Below are positions 20,601 through 27,659 of a stretch of DNA of 64,000 bases, piece by piece. The notes beneath the pieces were generated by a model that was given only the letters and a program-made list of their open reading frames with translations, searched no databases and was not told the DNA's origin. The DNA is taken from assembly GCF_022271435.1 (NCBI RefSeq), contig NZ_JAFIQY010000021.1:1-64000 (forward strand), read 5' to 3'. The position numbers were made by a program, and so were the translations under genes. Source of the stretch: Streptomyces monomycini (GTDB taxonomy: Bacteria > Actinomycetota > Actinomycetes > Streptomycetales > Streptomycetaceae). The stretch's first letter is position 1; every line of letters begins with the position of its first letter.

Positions 20601-20680
20601 GGGGCGTGGCTTCCCGCTTCCGTGCGTGGCTCCCCGTTTCCGTGCGTGGCTCCCTGTTTCCGTGCGTGGCTCCCTGTTTC
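20601..20680. repeat. 20-base tandem repeat, four copies
   Basis: Four contiguous 20-base units (consensus CGTGCGTGGCTCCCTGTTTC) at 20601-20620, 20621-20640, 20641-20660 and 20661-20680. The last two are identical, the second has one change and the first several. The array ends inside the stop codon of the aminotransferase gene, so it forms the 3' trailer of that mRNA. Confidence 0.93.
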
Positions 20681-21482
20681 AGGGCGCGACGAGCGGCTCG
20701 GCCTCGTACGCGCGGTGCAGCAGTGCCAGGAAGTCGGGTGCGTCCGGCAAGGAGGCGGAGCCGATCCGGTGGACGGCCACACCCGGCGTCCACGAGTTCA
20801 TGACCACCCCGCCGGCCAGCGCGGGCAGGTCGGCGAGAGTGACCTCCTGGACGCGCTGGGGGACACCGAGACCGTCCAGCTGCCGCCGGACGATGCCCAT
20901 CGTGGTGCCGCCCAGCATCTCGGCCTCCGGCCACACCACCGCGGTGCCGTCCCAGAAGGCGAGGTTCCAGATGGATGCCTCGCTGAGCCGGCCGCGGCGG
21001 TCGACGAAGGCGGCGTCGTCGAAGCCGCGCCCCACGGCCTGCCGGAGGAAGTACGTCTTGCCCACCTCGCCCACGTGCTTCACGGCCGGAAGGGTCCGCT
21101 CGTGCTCGACCGGCGCCAGCGCCAACGGCCCCTGCGGCCCCGACGCGGCCGGGCCCGTACGGACCAGCACCTCGGGCTCCACCTCGGCCCCCGCCACGGT
21201 GAATTCACCTGCCGGCGAGTACACGGTGGCCGTCAGCGACAGGTCGGCCGGCCCAGCCTCCAGCGCCGTCCTCAGGTGGCCCCGTATCCGGTCGTCGGCC
21301 ACCGCCCGGCCGAACATGACCTCCGAGGCGGTCCGCAGCCGCTCCAGGTGGAGGTCGAGGCCCCGGACCCGGCCCCCGCGCACCTGCATGGCGGTGAAGT
21401 GGGCGTAACCCGCGAACGCGAGCGGCGCCAGGTCCCCGGCCGTCGCCGCCCGGCCGTCACGGTGCACAACGAAAGAGGTCAC
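20679..21482 (-). CDS. Class IV aminotransferase family protein
   Basis: A 267-residue PLP enzyme of the branched-chain aminotransferase / aminodeoxychorismate lyase fold. The lysine region reads VKHVGEVGKTYFLRQAVGRG, followed by DDAAFVDRRGRLSEASIWNL, where the Glu holds the cofactor ring nitrogen. MLGGTTMGIVRRQL forms the phosphate site. The substrate (branched-chain amino acid, D-amino acid or aminodeoxychorismate) is not clear. It starts with GTG, with GGAG eight bases upstream. It is divergent from a MerR regulator across a 160-base gap with a strong palindrome. A short tandem repeat abuts its 3' end. Confidence 0.85.
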   Translation of the reverse strand: MTSFVVHRDGRAATAGDLAPLAFAGYAHFTAMQVRGGRVRGLDLHLERLRTASEVMFGRAVADDRIRGHLRTALEAGPADLSLTATVYSPAGEFTVAGAEVEPEVLVRTGPAASGPQGPLALAPVEHERTLPAVKHVGEVGKTYFLRQAVGRGFDDAAFVDRRGRLSEASIWNLAFWDGTAVVWPEAEMLGGTTMGIVRRQLDGLGVPQRVQEVTLADLPALAGGVVMNSWTPGVAVHRIGSASLPDAPDFLALLHRAYEAEPLVAP

Positions 21483-21555
21483 GACATCACTCCAGCTCGT
21501 ACGGGAAGAGGGGGTGGCGGCAGCGGCCCGTCTTCCGGATCATGGACGGCGGGCG

Positions 21556-21571
21556 CGGAACGATCGTTCCG
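21556..21571. promoter_or_regulatory. 16-base perfect palindrome between divergent genes
   Basis: CGGAACGATCGTTCCG is a perfect 16-base palindrome, 74 bases from the aminotransferase start and 72 bases from the MerR start. Its position and symmetry suggest an operator for a dimeric regulator controlling one or both genes. It does not look like a spaced MerR-type promoter dyad, so another regulator may bind it. Confidence 0.6.
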
Positions 21572-21642
21572 TGCACGACGTTAAGGCTTCACACCAATGG
21601 AAAGGTCAAACTCGCATGGGACGGGGCAGTGGGGCGGGGCAC

Positions 21643-21990
21643 ATGCTGATCGGGGAGTTGTCCCGGCGTACCGGAGTCAGTACGCGGCTGCTGCGGTACT
21701 ACGAGGAGCAGGGCCTGCTGAACGCGGAGCGCGGCCCGAACGGCTACCGCTGCTACGACGACGACACGGAGCTCACCGTGCGCCAGGTCCGCGCCCTCCT
21801 GGACGCGGGGCTGACCACCGAGGCGATCCGCGCGGTGCTGCCGTGCGCGCGGGGTGAGCAGCCGGAGCTCGAAATGTGCGTGGACGTTCGAACCGTCCTG
21901 AACCGGGTACTTGCGGACACCGACGCACGCATCGGCGACCTCCAGCGCAGCCGTAGCGCCCTCGTGGGCTACTTGGAGGCGAAGTCCTGA
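21643..21990 (+). CDS. MerR-family transcriptional regulator
   Basis: A 115-residue regulator. The helix-turn-helix and wing are clear: MLIGELSRRTGVSTRLLRYY, EEQGLLNAERGPNGYRCYDD, then TVRQVRALLDAGLTTEAIRA. A dimerisation helix ends the protein. A cysteine (PCARGEQ) lies in the loop where metal- or redox-sensing MerR proteins carry ligands; EMCVDVR has a second, so thiol or metal sensing is possible but unproven. ATG at 21616 would add nine residues and is an alternative start. It is divergent from the aminotransferase gene. Confidence 0.83.
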   Translation: MLIGELSRRTGVSTRLLRYYEEQGLLNAERGPNGYRCYDDDTELTVRQVRALLDAGLTTEAIRAVLPCARGEQPELEMCVDVRTVLNRVLADTDARIGDLQRSRSALVGYLEAKS

Positions 21991-22100
21991 CCCGGCGGGT
22001 CACCAGCGGAGCGGCGCTTCCTGGGGCGTGACGGGGACCGGGGACACTCGGGGCCGTGCACGGTGCTGCGACACCTGCGGCAAACCGGGAGGTCGTACGG

Positions 22101-22367
22101 ATGCGGAAGCGGAGACGGCTGCAGTGGCGGACGCAATATCCCCTGTCCAAGCGGATGGTCAGGCATCTCCGCCGGGCGCGGTGGGCCTTCGTGGCCTTCT
22201 CCCTGTTCGAACTGACCGCGTTCTCCCTGGCCCTGACGGGAGAACAGCCGAGCACCTGGACCCTGATCTGGACAGGCTTCGGCACGGTCTACTTCCCTCT
22301 CGTACTCCTCATGACCCATCGGCTCCTGCGCAAGGACAGCAGGGTACGAGCGTCACGAGAGGAGTGA
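22101..22367 (+). CDS. Small two-helix membrane protein
   Basis: An 88-residue protein with a strongly basic N-terminus (MRKRRRLQWRTQYPLSKRMV). Two membrane helices follow (AFVAFSLFELTAFSLAL and LIWTGFGTVYFPLVLLM), then a short basic tail. GGGAGG lies eight bases before the ATG. The basic start predicts both termini inside the cytoplasm. No family recognised. It follows the MerR gene by 110 bases on the same strand. Confidence 0.7.
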   Translation: MRKRRRLQWRTQYPLSKRMVRHLRRARWAFVAFSLFELTAFSLALTGEQPSTWTLIWTGFGTVYFPLVLLMTHRLLRKDSRVRASREE

Positions 22368-22408
22368 CGCCGCCCTGCGGCCCGGCTCCGTCCCTGGACC
22401 GCTGCGGA

Positions 22409-22780
22409 TCAGGCGTCATCGCTGGTGGGGTGGAGAACAGCCGCCGCGATGTCGCGCACGCGGTCCAGCGTGATGCCGTGGCGCTGTTCAACGGCGAGGG
22501 GGTGTTCGGTGGGCTCCAGCTCGATGAAGGGGAGCTGACCGACGGGACGAGTGTGAACGTGGGTCTTCAGGTTGACGGTGCTGGGCGAGTACGGGGAAAG
22601 CTCCGTGGACAGCCACCCGAAGTACGGGCCCTCGGCCTCACGTCCGGGGGCGTGCCGCATGTCCGCTGCGCGAGAGAAGTTGTCCCTGCTCAGGGAGGGG
22701 GCCGTGGTCGAGTAGTGCATCGGCAGCTCTGCGTGGCGCCGGCCGCAGCATGAGCAGGGGAAACCGGGGATGTTGGTCAT
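22409..22780 (-). CDS. DUF2199 family protein, apparently shortened
   Basis: A 123-residue protein. The N-terminus keeps the zinc-ribbon-like start FPCSCCGRRHAELPMHYSTT. The C-terminal half is a close DUF2199 match as I remember the family: EGPYFGWLSTELSPYSPSTV, LKTHVHTRPVGQLPFIELEP, EHPLAVEQRHGIT. The family's middle part (about 40-60 residues, normally including a VRG...P and WGVWVSLS segment) is missing. MHYSTTAP runs straight into SLSRDNFSRAADM, as if an in-frame deletion had occurred. No good ribosome site precedes the ATG at 22780. It may be a decaying gene. Confidence 0.68.
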   Translation of the reverse strand: MTNIPGFPCSCCGRRHAELPMHYSTTAPSLSRDNFSRAADMRHAPGREAEGPYFGWLSTELSPYSPSTVNLKTHVHTRPVGQLPFIELEPTEHPLAVEQRHGITLDRVRDIAAAVLHPTSDDA

Positions 22781-22904
22781 GAACGAGAGACTGATGACCG
22801 GCTCCGGCGCAACGAGGTCAGTCGCCTTTCCAGGTCAGCAGCTTGCTTCGGCGTGGCCTCCCGGCGGTCCGGGCTGTGCCCGGTCGGCTGGGTCGGGGTG
22901 GATG

Positions 22905-23113
22905 GCCGAGGCGGACGGCTCATATCGGCGTACTGACGGCGCCGCAAGCGCGCGGGCGAGGACTGGCACGGGTGACGGGCGCAGCGGCGGTCGGTCATGC
23001 TCTCGCTGTCGGGCTGCTGCCGCAGTGGCGCGCGCCCTGCCGCCTCCCGGCGTGTTGCGGCGGCATTGGGTTTCGAGGAGCTGGGTTTCCAACTCGGCAT
23101 CGAAATCGCTTGA
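22905..23113 (+). pseudogene. GNAT acetyltransferase remnant, frameshifted
   Basis: The frame beginning at 22921 encodes HIGVLTAPQARGRGLARVTG and continues to LLPQWRA. This is the acetyl-CoA binding loop (Q/R-x-x-G-x-G/A type) and following helix of a GNAT enzyme. At about 23035 the similarity moves forward one base into a new frame reading AASRRVAAALGFEELGFQLG and ends in TGA at 23111-23113, the usual GNAT C-terminus. No intact N-terminal part is visible to the left. It is read as a degraded gene. Confidence 0.65.
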
Positions 23114-23395
23114 AAGAGGAGCGGTGCGGCTCGGTGGGGGCCGAGAGCCGATTCTCACCACCTTCGAGGCGCAGTCCCTCAGCAGCAGTCGGTCCCGCTC
23201 CAGCCGCGACGCGAAGCCGACGAGCTGCTTGATCGTCGTCGGCCAGTTCCAGCCCTCAGTGGCGTGACCAGGTGCGCTGAACGGAGCCCCGAACGACTCG
23301 GTTCGCTGGGGCTTCGCTGAGACGACGACTCGGTTGAGTGAGGCAGGTCCAGGTCCAGGACTCGCCGACCTCGGGCGTTGCCATCCGAACAGTTC
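23114..23395. other. Unassigned region, possible leftward gene fragment
   Basis: On the minus strand this stretch encodes, without a convincing start or end, ATEGWNWPTTIKQLVGFASRL followed by DRLLLRDCASKVVRI, which looks like real protein sequence. I cannot assign a family. Together with the neighbouring acetyltransferase remnant and the shortened DUF2199 gene it suggests a decayed patch. Confidence 0.35.
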
Positions 23396-23459
23396 CGATA
23401 TATCGTTGAGGCATCGCGAACGATCAAAATGATGTCGCGATTGATCATTGATGCAACCA
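23396..23459 (+). promoter_or_regulatory. A+T-rich operator region upstream of padR
   Basis: A 64-base A+T-rich island in very G+C-rich surroundings. It contains CGATATATCG (23396-23405), a 10-base palindrome, and a pair of TCGCGA hexamers around GATCAAAATGATG. A TTGATCATTGATG segment follows just before the ribosome site. PadR regulators usually bind such palindromes at their own promoters, so autoregulation is inferred. Confidence 0.55.
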
Positions 23460-23479
23460 CGACACGGAAGGAGCGCCTT

Positions 23480-24082
23480 ATGCGTTCCCATGGACACGAG
23501 CACCACGGACACGGCCGGCGCGGTGGCCGCGGAGACTACGAAGGGCGGTTCGAGGAGCGGCGTGCCGCGTTCGGGCCGTTCGGGCCGCCCTTCGGTGGGC
23601 CGTCGTTCGGCGGCCGGGGCCGCGGTGGCGGGCCGCGTGGCCGGGCGCGGCGCGGTGACGTACGCGCCTCGATCCTGGCCCTGCTGAAGGACCGGCCGAT
23701 GCACGGCTACGAGATGATCCAGGAGATCGCCGAGCGCAGTGGCGGAGCCTGGAAGCCGAGCCCCGGCTCGGTGTACCCCACCCTCCAGCTCCTGGAGGAC
23801 GAGGGGCTGATCAGCAGCGCGAGCGAGGGCGGCAAGAAGCTCTTCTCGCTGACCGAGGCCGGGCGTACGGAGGCGGAGAACGTCGCCGACGCGCCCTGGG
23901 AGGAAGCCGGCCGAGGCGTCGACTGGGAGGCCATGAACGAGATCCGTAAGGCGGGCGGCGGCCTGGTCGACGCGTTCCGGCAGGTGTGGGCCACCGGTAC
24001 GCCCGAGCAGCGGGAGAAGGCCATCTCGGTGGTCAACAAGGCCCGCAAGGAGCTGTACCTGATCCTCGCCGAGGACGAGTGA
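23480..24082 (+). CDS. PadR-family transcriptional regulator
   Basis: A 200-residue regulator. The first 55 residues are His/Gly/Arg-rich (MRSHGHEHHGHGRRGGRGDY), then the PadR winged helix begins: DVRASILALLKDRPMHGYEM, KPSPGSVYPTLQLLEDEGLI, GGKKLFSLTEAGRTE. A C-terminal dimerisation helix pair ends the protein. The histidine-rich start could bind metal. GGAAGGAG lies six bases before the ATG. A terminator follows the gene and no co-transcribed target gene is seen. Confidence 0.88.
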   Translation: MRSHGHEHHGHGRRGGRGDYEGRFEERRAAFGPFGPPFGGPSFGGRGRGGGPRGRARRGDVRASILALLKDRPMHGYEMIQEIAERSGGAWKPSPGSVYPTLQLLEDEGLISSASEGGKKLFSLTEAGRTEAENVADAPWEEAGRGVDWEAMNEIRKAGGGLVDAFRQVWATGTPEQREKAISVVNKARKELYLILAEDE

Positions 24083-24139
24083 GCCGCTCGCCGTCGCACG
24101 CGCGGGGCTGAGGCGCGACGATGACACGTGAGTTCGGCA

Positions 24140-24172
24140 GGGGCCGTGACCGGAGGACCGGGTCACGGCCCC
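24140..24172 (+). terminator. padR terminator
   Basis: GGGGCCGTGACC pairs with GGTCACGGCCCC (12 pairs) across a nine-base loop and is followed by TTTTGTG. It starts 57 bases after the padR stop. Confidence 0.88.
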
Positions 24173-24359
24173 TTTTGTGTCCGGACGGGTCTGCGAAGGT
24201 TTGAGGTGGTGGTGTGCGTCCCACTCGGGCCCGGGGGTGGCGCGTCGTCTCTCCTTCGCAAGGATGAGATTCCGGAAAGGCGTGCCCAACCACGGGCGGA
24301 TGCGCAAATGCTTCCCGCCGGGGATGTTCCGGACGTCAGCTGCTGGTGGGGTGGGGACT

Positions 24360-24890
24360 GTGCAAAACCGTACTGCGTACAACAGTGGAGGGGGCTCGCC
24401 CCGCGAGGACCTCGAAACGCGGCTCACCGCGGAGCTCGCGTCGGTGATCTCCGCTGCCCGCAGGCGTGCCACGCGGGACGGTGACCGTCAGGTGGACACG
24501 GCCCACCTGCTGCACGGGCTTCTGGAGTCGGACCCGTCGGTACGGGCGGCGTTCGACGGCGGAGCGCAGATCGCCCGGCTGCTCGGCTATCTCGTCCAGC
24601 GCAGCATCGGGTACGGCCTCCAGTGGCACGGCACCGTCGAGGATTCCGGCGCGGTGCCGATGGTGACCGAGGGCGTCGCGCCGGGCTGGTCGCCTGCCGC
24701 GGCCGCCGCCCTGGACGGCGCACTCGACCGCGCGCACGCCCGGTACGCGACCCATGCCGCCTGCCTGGACCTGCTCGCGGCTCTCGTGGACGACCCCGAG
24801 TCGCGCGCGGTCGAGGTGCTGCGCAGGGCCTCGGTCGACACGGAACGGCTGGCGGCCCGGCTGGACGGGGACCGGTCCGGCCAGGAATGA
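24360..24890 (+). CDS. Clp N-terminal-repeat protein
   Basis: A 176-residue protein made of the double Clp-N repeat: LETRLTAELASVISAARRRA, VDTAHLLHGLLESDPSVRAA, then ALDGALDRAHARYATHAACL and LDLLAALVDDPESRAVEVLR. These resemble the substrate- or adaptor-binding N domain of ClpA/ClpC but there is no AAA+ ATPase. A role in protein quality control, perhaps as an adaptor, is inferred. The GTG at 24360 sits behind a GGTGGGGTGGGGA purine run; an upstream ATG at 24327 is an alternative. Confidence 0.78.
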   Translation: MQNRTAYNSGGGSPREDLETRLTAELASVISAARRRATRDGDRQVDTAHLLHGLLESDPSVRAAFDGGAQIARLLGYLVQRSIGYGLQWHGTVEDSGAVPMVTEGVAPGWSPAAAAALDGALDRAHARYATHAACLDLLAALVDDPESRAVEVLRRASVDTERLAARLDGDRSGQE

Positions 24891-24939
24891 CAGGCGTGAC
24901 AGGGGTGACGCTGCTGACGGCTCCTGTCATGATGTGCCG

Positions 24940-26346
24940 ATGCGTGCGTCTACGGGGAGTGGAGCGGCTCCGGGGGTCGGCGGGGGCCTGGGGGAGCCGG
25001 GGGCGTCCGGGAAGCCGGGGGCTTCGCAAGTCTTGACGGTCTCACAAGCTTCACGAGCCTCACAGGCCTCGCCGGTCTCGAAGGCGTCGCGAGCCTTGCG
25101 GACTTCGGGAGGGCCGAGGGGGGCGTCGGGTGCGGAACGTCCGGAGAACGGTGACCCGACCGGCCGGAGCCGGAGCGTCGGGCTCACCCTGGCGCTGATC
25201 TCCGCGTTCGCCTTCGGCGGTTCGGGAGTGGCCGCGAAACCCCTGATCACCGCCGGTCTCGACCCCTTGCACGTCACCTGGCTGCGGGTCGCGGGCGCCG
25301 CCCTCGTCATGCTGCCCGTCGCCTGGCGTCACCGGCGGCTGCCGCTGCGCCGCCCCGCCCTTCTCGCGGGCTTCGGCCTGCTCGCCGTCGCCGGCGTCCA
25401 GGCGTGCTACTTCGCGGCGCTCTCCCGCATCCCCGTCGGGGTCGCGCTGCTCATCGAATACCTCGCGCCCGCGCTGGTGCTCGGCTGGGTGCGGTTCGTC
25501 CAGCGGAAGCCGGTCACGCGGGCCGCGGCGATCGGCGTCGTCCTGGCGGTCGGCGGGCTGGCCTGCGTGGTGGAGGTGTGGGCCGGTCTCCGTCTCGACC
25601 CGGTCGGGCTCGCTCTGGCGCTCGGCGCCGCCTGCTGCCAGGTCGGTTACTTCATCCTCTCCGACCACGGCGGCGACGGTGCGGACGCGGCGGATCCGCT
25701 GGGTGTGATCGCGTACGGGCTGCTGGTCGGCGCGGCCGTGCTGACCGTGGTCGCGCGCCCCTGGGAGATGGACTGGCCGGTACTCGGCGGCAGCGCCTAC
25801 CTGGACGGCACCCGGGTGCCCGCCGTCCTGCTGCTCGTGTGGATCGTGCTGATCGCCACCGTGCTGGCGTACGTCACCGGCGTCCTGTCGGTGCGCAGGC
25901 TGTCTCCGCAGGTGGCGGGGGTGGTGGCGTGCCTGGAGGCGGTGATCGCGACGGTACTGGCGTGGGTGCTGCTCGGCGAACACCTCACCGCGCCGCAGGT
26001 CGTGGGGGGACTGGTGGTGCTGGCCGGCGCGTTCGTCGCGCAGTCGGCGACGCCGAAGGCGGGCCGGACGGACGAGAGGGGCGGGGGAGACGCGGCGCCT
26101 GTACGGGCGGGCGGGGCCGCATCGGGTGTGGACGTACCGGACGAGGACGCATCGGGCGGGACCGGATCGGGCGAGGGTGTACCCGGCGAGGCCGTACCGG
26201 ACGAGGACGCGCCGCGCCGGGCCGACACGGACGAGGCCGCGAAAGGCGGCACTCCGGGTCTCGAAGACGGCACCGCAGGTCTCGTGGACGGCACTGCGGA
26301 TCTCGAAGACGGGCAGGGCTTGTCGGCCGGCCGGCGCACCTCCTAA
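24940..26346 (+). CDS. EamA/RhaT-family transporter with low-complexity ends
   Basis: A 468-residue drug/metabolite transporter. Ten membrane helices in two EamA repeats occupy roughly residues 80-380 (LTLALISAFAFGGSGVAAKP, HVTWLRVAGAALVMLPVAW, IEYLAPALVLGWV, QVAGVVACLEAVIATVLAWV). Relatives export amino acids or nucleosides. The first 75 residues are Ser/Ala/Gly repeats and the last 90 are acidic Gly/Asp repeats (GLEDGTAGLVDGTADLEDG); both look like expanded simple sequence. CATGAT at 24928-24933 ends six bases before the ATG, so translation may be leaderless. It is followed by a leader-regulated second EamA gene. Confidence 0.84.
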   Translation: MRASTGSGAAPGVGGGLGEPGASGKPGASQVLTVSQASRASQASPVSKASRALRTSGGPRGASGAERPENGDPTGRSRSVGLTLALISAFAFGGSGVAAKPLITAGLDPLHVTWLRVAGAALVMLPVAWRHRRLPLRRPALLAGFGLLAVAGVQACYFAALSRIPVGVALLIEYLAPALVLGWVRFVQRKPVTRAAAIGVVLAVGGLACVVEVWAGLRLDPVGLALALGAACCQVGYFILSDHGGDGADAADPLGVIAYGLLVGAAVLTVVARPWEMDWPVLGGSAYLDGTRVPAVLLLVWIVLIATVLAYVTGVLSVRRLSPQVAGVVACLEAVIATVLAWVLLGEHLTAPQVVGGLVVLAGAFVAQSATPKAGRTDERGGGDAAPVRAGGAASGVDVPDEDASGGTGSGEGVPGEAVPDEDAPRRADTDEAAKGGTPGLEDGTAGLVDGTADLEDGQGLSAGRRTS

Positions 26347-26349
26347 AGT
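26320..26349 (+). promoter_or_regulatory. Promoter of the leader-peptide transcript
   Basis: TTGTCG at 26320-26325 and TAAAGT at 26344-26349 are spaced by 18 bases. TAAAGT ends seven bases before the ATG of the leader peptide at 26357. The -10 element overlaps the stop codon of the upstream EamA gene. Confidence 0.7.
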
Positions 26350-26356
26350 GCCGATC

Positions 26357-26392
26357 ATGCGATTGACCGTGCTGCCCCCTCCTGCCGCGTAG
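26357..26392 (+). CDS. Leader peptide MRLTVLPPPAA upstream of a transporter gene
   Basis: An 11-codon reading frame, ATG to TAG, encoding MRLTVLPPPAA. It begins exactly where a leaderless transcript from the adjacent promoter would start. Three consecutive prolines are a known cause of ribosome stalling, relieved by EF-P. The peptide lies 156 bases upstream of the second EamA gene, with alternative stem-forming sequence between. A role in attenuation or translational control is inferred from position and sequence. Confidence 0.6.
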   Translation: MRLTVLPPPAA

Positions 26393-26393
26393 C

Positions 26394-26466
26394 GCGGGCG
26401 GCGGTCTCCGAACGAGAATCCGCCCCGGGCCTGACGTGATCCGCAGGACGCGTACCGCCCCGGGCC
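26394..26466 (+). promoter_or_regulatory. Possible attenuator with alternative pairing arms
   Basis: GCGGGCGGCGG at 26394-26404, directly after the leader-peptide stop, can pair with either of two identical 12-base sequences, CCGCCCCGGGCC at 26420-26431 and 26455-26466. The first pairing would cover the area where a stalled ribosome sits, and the two pairings are mutually exclusive. This is the arrangement expected of a ribosome-mediated switch. No T-run follows, so the outcome might be control of translation rather than termination. Confidence 0.45.
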
Positions 26467-26548
26467 GGTCGCTGCTGCCCGCACACGGGACCACGCGACC
26501 ACTCCACGGCGCTCGGCGCCGTCCCGGATCTCCCGGAGAAGCACAGCC

Positions 26549-27541
26549 ATGCATGGTGTCTCTTCCCCCGCCCTGCCCGTGGGCCGGGGCCTGTTGTACG
26601 TGACCGTCGCCGCGACCGCCTGGGGCACAGCGGGCGCGGCCGCCTCCCTCCTCTACGGCAGTAGCGGCCTGGGCCCCCTCGCTCTCACCTTCTGGCGCAC
26701 CGTCGGCGGCCTTCTGCTGCTGTCGGCCGCACGGGCGGTACTGCGCCGTCGGGCGGTGCACACACCGGATGCCGCCGTACGTCCGAAGCGGCCGCTGCGG
26801 CGCCGCGTCGTACGGATGGCCGTCACGGGGAGCGCGCTGGCCGTCTTCCAAGCCGCGTACTTCGCGGCGGTGGAGAGCACGGGACTGGCTGTCGGCACCG
26901 TCGTGACCATGGGGGCCGGGCCCGTCCTCATCGCGCTCGGTGCGCGGTTGACCATGGGCGAACGGCTCGGCGCCGGAGGAGTTCCGGCGGTCGTGGGCGC
27001 ACTGGCCGGCCTGGCCGTGCTGGTGCTCGGAGGCGGTGATTCCGGTACCGTACGGCCCTCCGGTGTCGCCTTGGCGCTGCTGTCCGCCGCGGGCTGCGCC
27101 GTGATGACGCTGACGACCCGCCGCCTGGGGCAGGCCGGTGACGCCGCCGATCCGTACGGTTCCACGATCAGCGCCTTCGCCGTCGGAGCCGGGTGCCTGC
27201 TGCCGTTCGCCGCGGCCGAAGGGCTGTGGCCGCAGGCGCACGAACTGGGCCGCAGCCTCTGGCTCATGGGGTACATCGCCGCCGTACCGACGGCCCTCGG
27301 CTACGGCCTGTACTTCGCGGGCCTGGCGGCCGTCCGCGCGGCCACGGCGTCGGTGATCTCGCTGGTCGAACCGGTGTCCGCGGCGGTGATCGCGGTGCTC
27401 TTCCTGGGCGAGGAGCTGACGGCGGGCACGGTTGTCGGTACGTGTGTGCTGCTCGTGGCCGTCGCGGGACTGGCCGTGGCCGAGGCGCGGGAAGCGGCGG
27501 CGGCCCGTACGGGCAGGGCGCGCGCGGCGACGGTGCGCTGA
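26549..27541 (+). CDS. EamA-family transporter (RhtA-like)
   Basis: A 330-residue membrane protein with ten predicted helices in two EamA repeats (YVTVAATAWGTAGAAASLLY, LALTFWRTVGGLLLLSAARA, FQAAYFAAVESTGLAVGTVV, SVISLVEPVSAAVIAVLFLG, EELTAGTVVGTCVLLVAVAG). The closest recalled relatives export amino acids such as threonine and homoserine, but the substrate is not shown by sequence. GGAGAAG lies seven bases before the ATG. Expression probably depends on the polyproline leader upstream. A strong bidirectional terminator follows. Confidence 0.86.
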   Translation: MHGVSSPALPVGRGLLYVTVAATAWGTAGAAASLLYGSSGLGPLALTFWRTVGGLLLLSAARAVLRRRAVHTPDAAVRPKRPLRRRVVRMAVTGSALAVFQAAYFAAVESTGLAVGTVVTMGAGPVLIALGARLTMGERLGAGGVPAVVGALAGLAVLVLGGGDSGTVRPSGVALALLSAAGCAVMTLTTRRLGQAGDAADPYGSTISAFAVGAGCLLPFAAAEGLWPQAHELGRSLWLMGYIAAVPTALGYGLYFAGLAAVRAATASVISLVEPVSAAVIAVLFLGEELTAGTVVGTCVLLVAVAGLAVAEAREAAAARTGRARAATVR

Positions 27542-27547
27542 CCGGCG

Positions 27548-27586
27548 GGTGGAGCCGGGGCCGACTCGGGCCGCCCCGGCTCCACC
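27548..27586 (+). terminator. Bidirectional terminator after the EamA gene
   Basis: GGTGGAGCCGGGG pairs perfectly with CCCCGGCTCCACC (13 pairs) across a 13-base loop, between the convergent EamA and PaiB-like genes. Confidence 0.85.
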
Positions 27587-27659
27587 GTCCGCCACCCGCC
27601 ACCGGGCGCCCGGCCAGGCTGCGGACAGGGGCCCTCAGCTGTGGTCGGCCGCCGGACGG

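Noticed and set aside
20421..20680. CRISPR-like array at the 20-base repeats
   Set aside because: The units are directly contiguous with no spacers, and no cas genes are present.
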